Under the pieces are notes generated by a model. It was not told where the DNA came from. It made no database searches and was given only the letters and a program-made list of their open reading frames with translations. From NCBI RefSeq assembly GCF_003031675.1, contig NZ_PYWX01000048.1, positions 115,556-179,555 of the forward strand: a stretch of 64,000 nt of DNA. Direction: 5' to 3'. Below are positions 52,665-60,429 of this stretch, in pieces; position 1 is the stretch's first letter, and each line of letters starts with the position of its first letter. This DNA comes from Pseudomonas palleroniana (GTDB lineage: Bacteria > Pseudomonadota > Gammaproteobacteria > Pseudomonadales > Pseudomonadaceae). The position numbers and the translations under genes are program-made.

Positions 52665-53552
52665 ATGAACCACGACGTCATCATCACCTGCGCACTCACC
52701 GGTGCTGGCGACACGACCGCCAAAAGCCCGCACGTGCCGGTCACCCCCAAACAAATCGCCGCCGCAGCCGTTGAAGCCGCCAAGGCCGGCGCGACCGTGG
52801 TGCACTGCCACGTGCGTGACCCGCAAACCGGCAAGTTCAGCCGCGACGTTGCCCTGTACCGCGAAGTGATGGAGCGGATCCGTGAGGCCGACATCGACAT
52901 TATCGTCAACCTCACCGCCGGCATGGGCGGCGACCTGGAAATCGGCGGCGGCGAAAGCCCGATGGACTTCGGCCCCAACACTGACCTGGTCGGCCCGCTG
53001 ACCCGCCTGGCCCACGTGGAAGAGCTGCTGCCGGAAATCTGCACCCTGGACTGCGGCACCCTGAACTTCGGCGATGGCGACACTATTTACGTGTCCACTC
53101 CGGCGCAACTGCGTGCAGGCGCCAAACGCATCCAGGAGCTGGGCGTCAAGGCCGAACTGGAAATCTTCGACACCGGCCACCTGTGGTTCGCCAAGCAGAT
53201 GATTAAAGAGGGCCTGCTCGACAACCCGCTGTTTCAACTGTGCCTGGGCATCCCATGGGGCGCACCGGCCGATACCACCACCATGAAAGCCATGGTCGAC
53301 AACCTGCCCGCTGATGCGGTGTGGGCCGGCTTCGGCATCGGCCGCATGCAAATGCCAATGGCGGCGCAAGCGGTGCTGCTGGGCGGCAACGTACGGGTCG
53401 GCCTGGAAGACAACCTGTGGCTGGACAAAGGCGTGCTCGCCACCAACGGCCAACTGGTGGAGCGCGCCGGTGAAATCCTCAGCCGCCTGGGCGCACGGGT
53501 TCTGACCCCGGCCGAAGGTCGGGCAAAAATGGGCCTTGCCAAACGCCATTAA
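52665..53552 (+). CDS. cdhC: 3-Dehydrocarnitine cleavage enzyme (BKACE family)
   Basis: A 295-residue beta-keto acid cleavage enzyme (TIM barrel, Zn-dependent). N-terminal VIITCALTGAGDT, metal ligands in TVVHCHVRDP (two His) and a Glu in VNLTAGMGG-to-CTLDCGTLNF region. It transfers the trimethylammonium acetyl moiety of 3-dehydrocarnitine to acetyl-CoA, giving betainyl-CoA and acetoacetate. The REPIN after it lies inside the cdh operon. Confidence 0.92.
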   Translation: MNHDVIITCALTGAGDTTAKSPHVPVTPKQIAAAAVEAAKAGATVVHCHVRDPQTGKFSRDVALYREVMERIREADIDIIVNLTAGMGGDLEIGGGESPMDFGPNTDLVGPLTRLAHVEELLPEICTLDCGTLNFGDGDTIYVSTPAQLRAGAKRIQELGVKAELEIFDTGHLWFAKQMIKEGLLDNPLFQLCLGIPWGAPADTTTMKAMVDNLPADAVWAGFGIGRMQMPMAAQAVLLGGNVRVGLEDNLWLDKGVLATNGQLVERAGEILSRLGARVLTPAEGRAKMGLAKRH

Positions 53553-53558
53553 TCAAAC

Positions 53559-53648
53559 TGTGGGAGGGGGCTTGCTCCCGATGGCGGTGGATCTGTTGCA
53601 GGGTTCGTTGACTGACTTACCGCTATCGGGAGCAAGCCCCCTCCCACA
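53559..53648. repeat. REPIN between cdhC and cdhA
   Basis: TGTGGGAGGGGGCTTGCTCC at the left and its reverse complement ending at 53648, with inner GATGGCGGT / ACCGCTATC pair. GTGGGAGGGGG family, within the operon. Confidence 0.92.
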
Positions 53649-53677
53649 TGAATCACCGAACTCTTTAGGAATTTGCC

Positions 53678-54643
53678 ATGAGCTTTATCACTGAAATCAA
53701 AACCTTCGCCGCCCTCGGCAGTGGCGTCATCGGCAGCGGCTGGGTGTCCCGCGCCCTCGCCCACGGCCTGGATGTGGTCGCCTGGGACCCGGCGCCCGGG
53801 GCCGAAGCCGCCCTGCGCAAGCGCGTCGCCAATGCCTGGGGCGCCCTGGAGAAACAGGGCCTGGCACCGGGTGCGTCGCAGGACCGCCTGCGCTTTGTTG
53901 CCACCATTGAAGAGTGCGTTAAAGACGCCGACTTCATCCAGGAAAGCGCGCCGGAACGGCTGGAATTGAAGCTGGAGTTGCACAGCAAGATCAGCGCGGC
54001 GGCCAAGCCGAATGCGTTGATTGGTTCGAGCACGTCCGGCCTGTTGCCAAGTGAGTTCTACGAGGGCTCGACCCACCCTGAGCGGTGCGTGGTCGGTCAC
54101 CCGTTCAACCCGGTTTACCTGTTGCCGCTGGTGGAAGTCGTTGGCGGCAAGAACACCGCGCCGCAAGCGATTCAAGCGGCCATCACGGTGTATGAGTCCC
54201 TCGGCATGCGCCCCTTGCACGTGCGCAAGGAAGTCCCCGGGTTTATCGCCGACCGCCTGCTCGAAGCGTTGTGGCGTGAGGCACTGCACCTGGTCAATGA
54301 CGGCGTGGCCACCACCGGCGAGATCGACGACGCCATCCGCTTTGGCGCAGGCTTGCGCTGGTCGTTCATGGGCACCTTCCTCACCTACACCTTGGCGGGC
54401 GGCGATGCCGGGATGCGGCATTTCATGGCGCAGTTCGGCCCGGCGCTGCAATTGCCGTGGACCTACCTGCCGGCGCCGGAACTGACCGACAAGCTGATCG
54501 ACGACGTGGTCGATGGCACCAGCGATCAACTGGGCAAACACAGCATTTCGGCGCTGGAGCGCTATCGTGATGACTGCCTGCTGGCGGTGCTGGAAGCGGT
54601 GAAAACCACCAAAGCCAAGCACGGCATGACTTTCGCCGAATAA
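53678..54643 (+). CDS. cdhA: L-carnitine dehydrogenase
   Basis: A 321-residue NAD-dependent dehydrogenase of the 3-hydroxyacyl-CoA dehydrogenase fold. GSGVIGSGWVSRALAHGLDVVAWD is the Rossmann start; GHPFNPVYLLPLVEVV and EVPGFIADRLLEALWREAL are catalytic-domain blocks. Oxidises L-carnitine to 3-dehydrocarnitine. AGGA precedes the start. 14 bp before cdhB. Confidence 0.94.
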   Translation: MSFITEIKTFAALGSGVIGSGWVSRALAHGLDVVAWDPAPGAEAALRKRVANAWGALEKQGLAPGASQDRLRFVATIEECVKDADFIQESAPERLELKLELHSKISAAAKPNALIGSSTSGLLPSEFYEGSTHPERCVVGHPFNPVYLLPLVEVVGGKNTAPQAIQAAITVYESLGMRPLHVRKEVPGFIADRLLEALWREALHLVNDGVATTGEIDDAIRFGAGLRWSFMGTFLTYTLAGGDAGMRHFMAQFGPALQLPWTYLPAPELTDKLIDDVVDGTSDQLGKHSISALERYRDDCLLAVLEAVKTTKAKHGMTFAE

Positions 54644-54657
54644 CGGGAAACCCTGAC

Positions 54658-55137
54658 ATGCCCGCACTGACCACCTACACCACCCAGGTCCACCCCGACT
54701 GGGTGGACTACAACGGCCACCTGCGCGACGCGTTCTACCTGCTGATCTTCAGCTACGCCACCGACGCGCTGATGGACACCCTGGGCTTGACCTGCGAAAA
54801 CCGCGAAGCCAGCGGCCATTCGCTGTTCACCCTGGAGCTGCACCTGAACTACCTGCACGAAGTGAAACTCGGTGCGCAGGTGCAAGTGCACACCCAACTG
54901 ATCGCGCATGACGCCAAGCGCCTGCACCTCTATCACAGCCTGCATGGGGTGGACGATGCGAAGGAGCTGGCGGGCAACGAACAGATGCTGTTGCACGTCG
55001 ATCTGGCGGGGCCGAGTTCGACACCGTTCACTGAGGCCACGCTGGAAAAACTCGCCGCCATCCTGGCCGAACAGGCCGACCTGCCGCGCCCTGCCCTGCT
55101 CGGCCGAGTGATTGGATTGCCACCCAAGAAACCATAA
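54658..55137 (+). CDS. cdhB: Betainyl-CoA thioesterase
   Basis: A 159-residue hot-dog-fold thioesterase. VHPDWVDYNGHLRDAFYLL holds the conserved Asp-Tyr-Asn-Gly-His of 4-hydroxybenzoyl-CoA thioesterase-type enzymes. It releases glycine betaine from betainyl-CoA, linking carnitine breakdown to gbcAB. In some Pseudomonas it is fused to cdhA; here it is separate. Nine bases before the BBOX gene. Confidence 0.9.
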   Translation: MPALTTYTTQVHPDWVDYNGHLRDAFYLLIFSYATDALMDTLGLTCENREASGHSLFTLELHLNYLHEVKLGAQVQVHTQLIAHDAKRLHLYHSLHGVDDAKELAGNEQMLLHVDLAGPSSTPFTEATLEKLAAILAEQADLPRPALLGRVIGLPPKKP

Positions 55138-55146
55138 GGAGCCGCC

Positions 55147-56307
55147 ATGCAAACCGCCGCCGCTGTTGCCGATTTCCGTACTTACCCGAAGATCTGCGAC
55201 CTCGCGCAGGTGCAGGTGCAGGCCGATCAGCTCCTTGTGCAGTGGGCCGATGGGCGGGTCAGCCCGTTTCATCATCAGTGGCTGCGGGACAACTGCCCGT
55301 GCCCGGAATGCGTGTACAGCGTGACCCGCGAGCAGGTGCTTGAGATCGTCGATGTGGATGCCGACCTCAGTGCGACCTTTGCGCGCATCGATCAAGGCAA
55401 CCTGAGCGTGGAATGGAGCGGCGGCCACCGCAGCCGGTACGATCCCGGCTGGCTGCGGGCTCACGCCTATGACGATGAATCCCGTGCTGAACGGCGTGCG
55501 GCAAAACCCAAGCCCCGGCTATGGGACAGTCAGTTGCAGTTACCGGTTTTCGACTATTCGGCAGTCATGGAGGACGCCAACGCGCTGCTGCAATGGCTGC
55601 TGGCCCTGCGCGATGGCGGCCTCACCCAAATCCGCGGCGTCCCCACCGAGCCCGGCTCCCTCGCGCTGGTCGCCAGGCGTATTGCGTTTATCCGCGAGAG
55701 TAACTTTGGCGTGCTGTTCAACGTGCAATCCAAAGCCGATGCCGACAGCAATGCCTACACGGCTTTCAACCTGCCGCTGCACAGCGATTTGCCTACGCGG
55801 GAGCTGCAACCGGGGCTGCAATTGCTGCATTGCCTGGTGAACGATGCCAACGGCGGCGAGAGCATTTTTGTCGATGGGTTCGCCATCGCCAGCGCCTTGC
55901 GTCAGGAGGATCCCGAAGCGTTCCAGGCACTGTGTGAAATCCCGGTGGAGTTTCGCAACAAGGACCGTCACAGCGACTATCGCCGCCTGGCGCCGATCAT
56001 TGCACTGGATGCCATGGGTGATGTGGCGGAGATCCGCATGGCCAACTTTTTGCGTGGCCCGTTCGAGACCAGCGTTGCCCGGATGCCGTTGCTGTATCGC
56101 GCGTATCGACGCTTTATCGGCATGACGCGCGAGGCGCGTTTTCGCCTGGTAAAGCGCCTGAATCCGGGGGAGCTGTGGTGCTTCGACAACCGCCGCACCC
56201 TGCATGCGCGCAATGCTTTTGACCCTGGGTCCGGAGCGCGGCATTTCCAGGGGTGCTACATCGACCGGGATGAGTTGCTCTCCAGGATTCTGGTGTTGCA
56301 GCGATAG
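55147..56307 (+). CDS. Gamma-butyrobetaine dioxygenase (BBOX)
   Basis: A 386-residue Fe(II)/2-oxoglutarate dioxygenase. The N-terminal zinc-binding domain has LRDNCPCPEC (Cys ligands, about 46-55); the catalytic HxD is in LPLHSDLP (about residue 220) and the distal His in RRTLHARNAF (about 356) with the Arg for 2-oxoglutarate further on. It hydroxylates gamma-butyrobetaine to L-carnitine, so the cell can use it through CdhA. The enzyme was first studied in Pseudomonas sp. AK1. Co-operonic with cdhB (AAGGAG in the 9-bp gap). Confidence 0.93.
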   Translation: MQTAAAVADFRTYPKICDLAQVQVQADQLLVQWADGRVSPFHHQWLRDNCPCPECVYSVTREQVLEIVDVDADLSATFARIDQGNLSVEWSGGHRSRYDPGWLRAHAYDDESRAERRAAKPKPRLWDSQLQLPVFDYSAVMEDANALLQWLLALRDGGLTQIRGVPTEPGSLALVARRIAFIRESNFGVLFNVQSKADADSNAYTAFNLPLHSDLPTRELQPGLQLLHCLVNDANGGESIFVDGFAIASALRQEDPEAFQALCEIPVEFRNKDRHSDYRRLAPIIALDAMGDVAEIRMANFLRGPFETSVARMPLLYRAYRRFIGMTREARFRLVKRLNPGELWCFDNRRTLHARNAFDPGSGARHFQGCYIDRDELLSRILVLQR

Positions 56308-56417
56308 ACCGCAGCGCGGCCTTCGCGAGCAAGCCCGCTCCCACATTTGACCGAGTTCCGCCTTTGGAATGCAATCAAGTGTGGGAGCGGGCTTGCTCGC
56401 GAAGAGGCCAGTGCGGT
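56308..56417. repeat. REPIN, GAGCGGGCTTGCTCGCGAA family, after BBOX
   Basis: Left arm TTCGCGAGCAAGCCCGCTCC and right arm GGAGCGGGCTTGCTCGCGAA with a spacer of about 45 nt; outer arms (ACCGCA.../...TGCGGT) extend to 56308 and 56417 with mismatches. Begins directly after the BBOX stop. Confidence 0.87.
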
Positions 56418-56434
56418 CACTCCAGATTCCAGAC

Positions 56435-56471
56435 AAAAAAAGCCCCGGTCCAGCCGTGACTGGATCGGGGC
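56435..56471 (-). terminator. Terminator hairpin oriented to the minus strand
   Basis: Stem GCCCCGGTCCAG / CTGGATCGGGGC with a 6-nt loop, preceded by a run of seven A (T run on the minus strand). It would stop minus-strand transcription running from gbdR towards the carnitine genes. Confidence 0.7.
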
Positions 56472-56684
56472 AGAGCGCTTGGTGTGAGCGTGACATCCCG
56501 AGGGTGACCAAACCTTCAAGGTGTGTGCCTGGTGCCCAGTGTGCCTATTCCTTCCATCAGCAAATGGCCCGAAAACGACCTGTCCATAGCCATCTGAGTC
56601 ATTCGTGGATTCTGCCCTTGCCGACCGGTCATTGGCCTACCAGAATCCCAATCGACCCCCGCTCTCTACACCAGGATGAATGTC

Positions 56685-56948
56685 ATGATGCACGCGGATT
56701 TGATTGACCAGGATGACCTGCTGGGCCACCTGCGCTCGCTGGGTTTTGAAGTGTCCAGCGGTGCCACCGCCGAGCAGGCCTGCGAGTGCGCAGTACGCGG
56801 CTTGAGCCCGGCGCGGGCCAAGGCACTCAAGGGCATGGTGGAGCAGATGTACACCGGCAGCGCGACGATTCTGCCGGCCGTTCGCCAGGCGATCGACAAG
56901 CAGCTGTTACCGGCTCTGATGCAGTTCAAGCAGAACTCCGGCGCCTGA
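56685..56948 (+). CDS. Hypothetical small protein (PA5381-like position)
   Basis: An 87-residue soluble protein with a DLLGHLRSLGFEVSSG opening and helical rest. AGGA at 56673-56676 is spaced well for the ATG at 56685; an ATG at 56676 overlaps the ribosome site. No domain recognised. It lies convergent with gbdR. Confidence 0.6.
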   Translation: MMHADLIDQDDLLGHLRSLGFEVSSGATAEQACECAVRGLSPARAKALKGMVEQMYTGSATILPAVRQAIDKQLLPALMQFKQNSGA

Positions 56949-56958
56949 GGCGCCGCTG

Positions 56959-57064
56959 ATCGGGAGCAAGTCGAATCGTCGCACCGCCCCTCCCACACTG
57001 ACTGTGTTTACACATCCAGATGTGTGAATGCGGTCAAATGTGGGAGGGGGCTTGCTCCCGATAG
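56959..57064. repeat. REPIN with an insertion in the left arm, downstream of gbdR
   Basis: The right arm (to 57064) is an intact GTGGGAGGGGGCTTGCTCCC type; the left arm reads GATCGGGAGCAAG, then about 17 unmatched bases (TCGAATCGTCGCACCGC), then CCCCTCCCACACTGACTG. The spacer resembles that of the copy at 11853-11944. Confidence 0.85.
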
Positions 57065-57076
57065 CAGCACCTCGGA

Positions 57077-58180
57077 CTAGAGCCTCACACTGGCAAAAGT
57101 CGACTCATTCCGAGCCTGGCTCAACGCCGACATCGGCCCCGACAACGGTGACAATACCAGCGCCTGCGGAATCGGCATCATCGCCACCTGCTGGGTGGTG
57201 TTGGAGCCCACACGCTCATCCCGTGGCGGAATGCCGAAGTATTCGCGATAGCACTTGGAGAAGTGCGGCGTGGAGACGAACCCGCACACCGACGCCACTT
57301 CGATGATCGACATCGGCGTTTGCTTGAGCAACTGTCGCGCACGAATCAGGCGCAGCTTGAGGTAGTAGCGCGACGGCGAGCAGTGCAGGTATTTCTGGAA
57401 CAGCCGCTCCAGTTGGCGACGCGATACGGCCACGTACACCGCCAGTTCATCCAGGTCGATCGGCTCTTCGAGGTTGGCCTCCATCAGCGCGACGATTTCC
57501 TGCAGCTTCGGCTGGTTGGTGCCGAGCATGTGCTTGAGCGGCACACGCTGGTGGTCCTGTTCGTTGCGGATGCGTTCATACACAAACATTTCGGAGATCG
57601 CGGCCGACAGCTCACGGCCGTGATCGCGGCTGATCAGGTGCAGCATCATGTCCAGCGGTGCGGTACCGCCGGAGCTGGTGAAGCGGTTACGGTCGAGGGT
57701 GAACAACCGGGTGCTCATCGACACGCGAGGGAAGGCTTCCTGCATCGACGCCAGGCATTCCCAGTGCACGCTGCAATCGAAACCGTCGAGCAGACCGGCG
57801 CAGGCCAGTGCCCAACTGCCGGTGCACACCGCGCCGAGGCGACGGGACTGGCGCGCCTGGCTCTGCAGCCAAGAAACGTGCTCACGAGTCACGGTACGCT
57901 GGATACCCACGCCACCGCACACAATCACCGTGTCCAGGGCCGGGGCTTTGTGCATGGCGGCGTCAGGGGTGATTTGCAGACCGTCGCTGGCCCACACCTG
58001 GTTTCCGTCGACACTCAGGGTCGTCCAGCGATACAGCTCGCGGCCGGACAGCTGGTTGGCCATACGCAGTGGTTCCACTGCTGAAGCCAGGGAAATCAGC
58101 GTGAAATTGTCCAGCAGCAAAAAGCCGATGGATTGAGGCGCACGGTTCTGGGGTTGAGCCCCGGAGTTGAACGACGTCAT
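57077..58180 (-). CDS. gbdR: Glycine betaine/dimethylglycine-responsive AraC-family activator GbdR
   Basis: A 367-residue regulator, the usual GbdR length. GATase1-like sensor domain (IGFLLLDNFTLISLASAVEPL to about 200), AraC HTH domain (about 235-325; SRRQLERLFQKYLHCSPSRYYL, IIEVASVCGFVSTPHFSKCYREYFG), and a Gln/Pro-containing tail. It activates gbcA, gbcB, the dgc operon, sox genes, cbcXWV and others in response to betaine or dimethylglycine. GAGGAG precedes the ATG. Its promoter has a sigma-54 element (58277-58292). Confidence 0.95.
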   Translation of the reverse strand: MTSFNSGAQPQNRAPQSIGFLLLDNFTLISLASAVEPLRMANQLSGRELYRWTTLSVDGNQVWASDGLQITPDAAMHKAPALDTVIVCGGVGIQRTVTREHVSWLQSQARQSRRLGAVCTGSWALACAGLLDGFDCSVHWECLASMQEAFPRVSMSTRLFTLDRNRFTSSGGTAPLDMMLHLISRDHGRELSAAISEMFVYERIRNEQDHQRVPLKHMLGTNQPKLQEIVALMEANLEEPIDLDELAVYVAVSRRQLERLFQKYLHCSPSRYYLKLRLIRARQLLKQTPMSIIEVASVCGFVSTPHFSKCYREYFGIPPRDERVGSNTTQQVAMMPIPQALVLSPLSGPMSALSQARNESTFASVRL

Positions 58181-58276
58181 CGCAGTATCTCCTCACACAA
58201 AGCGGGTGATGGCCTCAGGCGAGGCTCTTGTTATTGCGCTCTTCATCCGGCAAGGCGAGAGGCTTTGAATGGGTAG

Positions 58277-58292
58277 AGCAAATGCCGTGCCT
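58277..58292 (-). promoter_or_regulatory. Sigma-54 (-24/-12) promoter of gbdR
   Basis: On the minus strand AGGCACGGCATTTGCT: GGCACG then TTGCT with GG and GC exactly 10 nt apart, 13 of the consensus positions matched. Transcription would start near 58266, giving a leader of about 85 nt. This agrees with the known NtrC/CbrB-dependent control of gbdR in Pseudomonas. Confidence 0.8.
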
Positions 58293-58295
58293 AAA

Positions 58296-58313
58296 ATTGA
58301 ATGGCCATTCAAT
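58296..58313. promoter_or_regulatory. 18-bp perfect palindrome abutting the gbdR promoter
   Basis: ATTGAATGGCCATTCAAT, a perfect dyad ending four bases upstream of the -24 element. The TTGAA...TTCAA form resembles BetI-type (TetR family) operators. The regulator is unknown. Confidence 0.6.
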
Positions 58314-58637
58314 AACTCCTGAAAACGACCTGATGACGCGTCTATATAAGCCCGCGCGGTATGCGTGGGATATGACCTGAAATAGACGTAGGAACGGCCC
58401 TACTCAAGGGCTGTGAGCAGAACGGTAGCACTTGTGGGAAGGCGCTTTGGGGGCGTAGGGAAAGTCTGTCACCGCAAGCACGGATGACCAGTGGTCAAGC
58501 GGCAAATCGTTCGCAAGCTACTTATCTATTTGCGACGCTCTAAAAGGTGGCGCTTTTGGTCCGGGTGTTCACTTTATGAGCAGTGGCGCCTGGGTGATTG
58601 CTATCGGGGGCAAGCCCCCGATACAGGCGACACGGTC

Positions 58638-60014
58638 TCAGCACTCAACCGCGCTGACCGCCAACCCACCCCGCGATGTTTCTTTGTACTTGTCATGCAT
58701 ATCTGCGCCGGTGTCGCGCATGGTGCGGATCACCCGATCAAGGGAGATAAAGTGCTGGCCATCCCCGCGCAGCGCCATTTGTGCCGCATTGATCGCCTTC
58801 ACCGCCGCAATCGCATTGCGCTCGATGCACGGCACCTGGACCAGCCCGCCCACCGGGTCGCAGGTCAGGCCGAGGTTATGTTCCAGGCCAATTTCGGCCG
58901 CGTTGCATAACTGTTCCGGCGTGGCGCCCAGGATTTCGGCCAACCCGGCGGCGGCCATCGCACAGGCCGAGCCGACTTCGCCCTGGCAGCCGACTTCGGC
59001 ACCGGAGATCGATGCGTTCTTTTTACACAGAATCCCTACCGCCGCCGCGCCGAGCAAATAGTCGACCACGTTGGCTTCGGTGACGTCTTCGCTGAACTTC
59101 ATAAAATAGTGCAGCACCGCCGGGATGATCCCTGCCGCGCCGTTGGTGGGTGCGGTGACCATGCGCCCACCGGCGGCGTTTTCTTCGTTGACAGCCAGGG
59201 CGAACAGGTTGACCCACTCCATGGCGCTCAAGGTCGAGCCGATCACATTGGGCTTGTTCAGCTCCTGCAAACTGCGGTGCAACTTGGCAGCGCGGCGGCG
59301 CACGTTGAGGCCGCCGGGCAAGATACCTTCGTGCTTGAGGCCCTGCTCCACGCAGTCTTGCATGGCACGCCAAAGCTTCATCAGGCCACTGCGGATTTCC
59401 TCTTCGGAGCGCCAGACCCTTTCATTGGCCATCATCAACTCGGCCACACGCAAGTTGTGGCTCTTGCACAACTGCAACAGCTCCACCGCGCTGGAAAAAT
59501 CATACGGCAGCTCGGTGCGGTCCATGTCGGCTACACCGCTTTGCGCCTGGGCTTCGTCCACCACAAAACCGCCACCGACCGAATAGTAGGTGTCGCGGTA
59601 CAGCTCACCGTCATCACCGAACACCACCAACGTCATGGCGTTGGGATGGAACGGCAGGTTTTCGTCGAGCAGGCGCATATCGCGAGCCCAGATGAAAGGC
59701 ACCGGCAGGCGGCCGTCGAGCAACAGGGTGTCGGTTTCGCGCAGGGTATGGATGCGCACACCGATTTGCGACGGGTCGATTGCATCAGGCCATTCGCCCA
59801 TCAACCCCATGATGGTGGCGGTGTCGCTGCCGTGGCCGATACCGGTGGCCGACAATGAACCGTATAGTTGAACCTCGACGCGCCGCACCTGCTCCAGCAG
59901 GTCACGCTCACGCAGTGCTTGAACAAACAACGCCGCGGCGCGCATGGGGCCGACGGTGTGCGAACTCGAAGGCCCGATGCCGATCTTGAACAAGTCGAAA
60001 ACGCTGATAGCCAT
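58638..60014 (-). CDS. sdaB: L-serine ammonia-lyase (serine dehydratase)
   Basis: A 458-residue single-chain Fe-S serine dehydratase: beta domain first (SVFDLFKIGIGPSSSHTVGPM), alpha domain later (GGRMVTAPTNGAAGIIPAVL, CKKNASISGAEVGCQGEVGSACAMAA), with the cluster cysteines in the latter and in GLTCDPVGGLVQVPCIERN. It deaminates serine to pyruvate, the exit step of betaine catabolism here. The ATG at 60014 has GAGG upstream; the longer frame would lose the family start. Confidence 0.95.
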   Translation of the reverse strand: MAISVFDLFKIGIGPSSSHTVGPMRAAALFVQALRERDLLEQVRRVEVQLYGSLSATGIGHGSDTATIMGLMGEWPDAIDPSQIGVRIHTLRETDTLLLDGRLPVPFIWARDMRLLDENLPFHPNAMTLVVFGDDGELYRDTYYSVGGGFVVDEAQAQSGVADMDRTELPYDFSSAVELLQLCKSHNLRVAELMMANERVWRSEEEIRSGLMKLWRAMQDCVEQGLKHEGILPGGLNVRRRAAKLHRSLQELNKPNVIGSTLSAMEWVNLFALAVNEENAAGGRMVTAPTNGAAGIIPAVLHYFMKFSEDVTEANVVDYLLGAAAVGILCKKNASISGAEVGCQGEVGSACAMAAAGLAEILGATPEQLCNAAEIGLEHNLGLTCDPVGGLVQVPCIERNAIAAVKAINAAQMALRGDGQHFISLDRVIRTMRDTGADMHDKYKETSRGGLAVSAVEC

Positions 60015-60429
60015 TGCCGTGGAACCTCTTGATGAGCACAGGCCGGGCGACCAGGAGCTGCTACGCTCAAGTCGCCTGAATGGCGGCATCATCAAGCTTT
60101 TTTTGCCGCCCACGGCGTCTCACACCGACGTACCCATGCTCACCAGCGTCGCCCCCGGGCAACGGGCCATTTTGGCCGTTTTTTGCGGTGCAGATCGCTG
60201 GAAACCCTGGATTTGAGGCTTAAAAAATCTGTAAGCGACGTCACCGACACTGGATACGACCCTCCCTGTACTGGATACGACGCGCCCTGTAGGCGTCAGA
60301 TTTTCACTGGTACATGATCAGTCTCGACTCGTTTGCAAGGCCCCGTGGCGCCGCCTCAAAGCACGCTCCAACCGCAACCCTTATAAAGCGCGGCGAATGC
60401 CGTCAGAAAAAACACAGGAGTCTAGCCCC
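60015..60429. other. 415-bp divergent promoter region of sdaB and cbcX
   Basis: No credible gene. It contains the 21-bp tandem repeat at 60250-60291 and AT-rich stretches near 60220. The sdaB and cbcX promoters must lie here. Confidence 0.75.
60250..60291. promoter_or_regulatory. Tandem 21-bp repeat upstream of cbcX, candidate GbdR operator
   Basis: Two abutting copies of ACTGGATACGACnnnCCCTGT (60250-60270 and 60271-60291), differing only in three central bases. It lies about 140 bp before the cbcX start. A 21-bp period puts both copies on one face of the helix, as for AraC-family activators; cbcXWV is a known GbdR target. Confidence 0.65.

Larger units (their letters stand above)
58181..58637. 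other. 457-bp gap between gbdR and sdaB
   Basis: Contains the gbdR promoter elements described separately and a small perfect hairpin TATCGGGGGC-AA-GCCCCCGATA (58602-58623), 14 bp from the sdaB stop, which may mark the sdaB 3' end. No credible gene: the frames open here have no ribosome site and no family match. Confidence 0.7.

Noticed and set aside
58491..58910. 139-residue frame after sdaB
   Set aside because: Most of it is antisense to the sdaB 3' end; no ribosome site.
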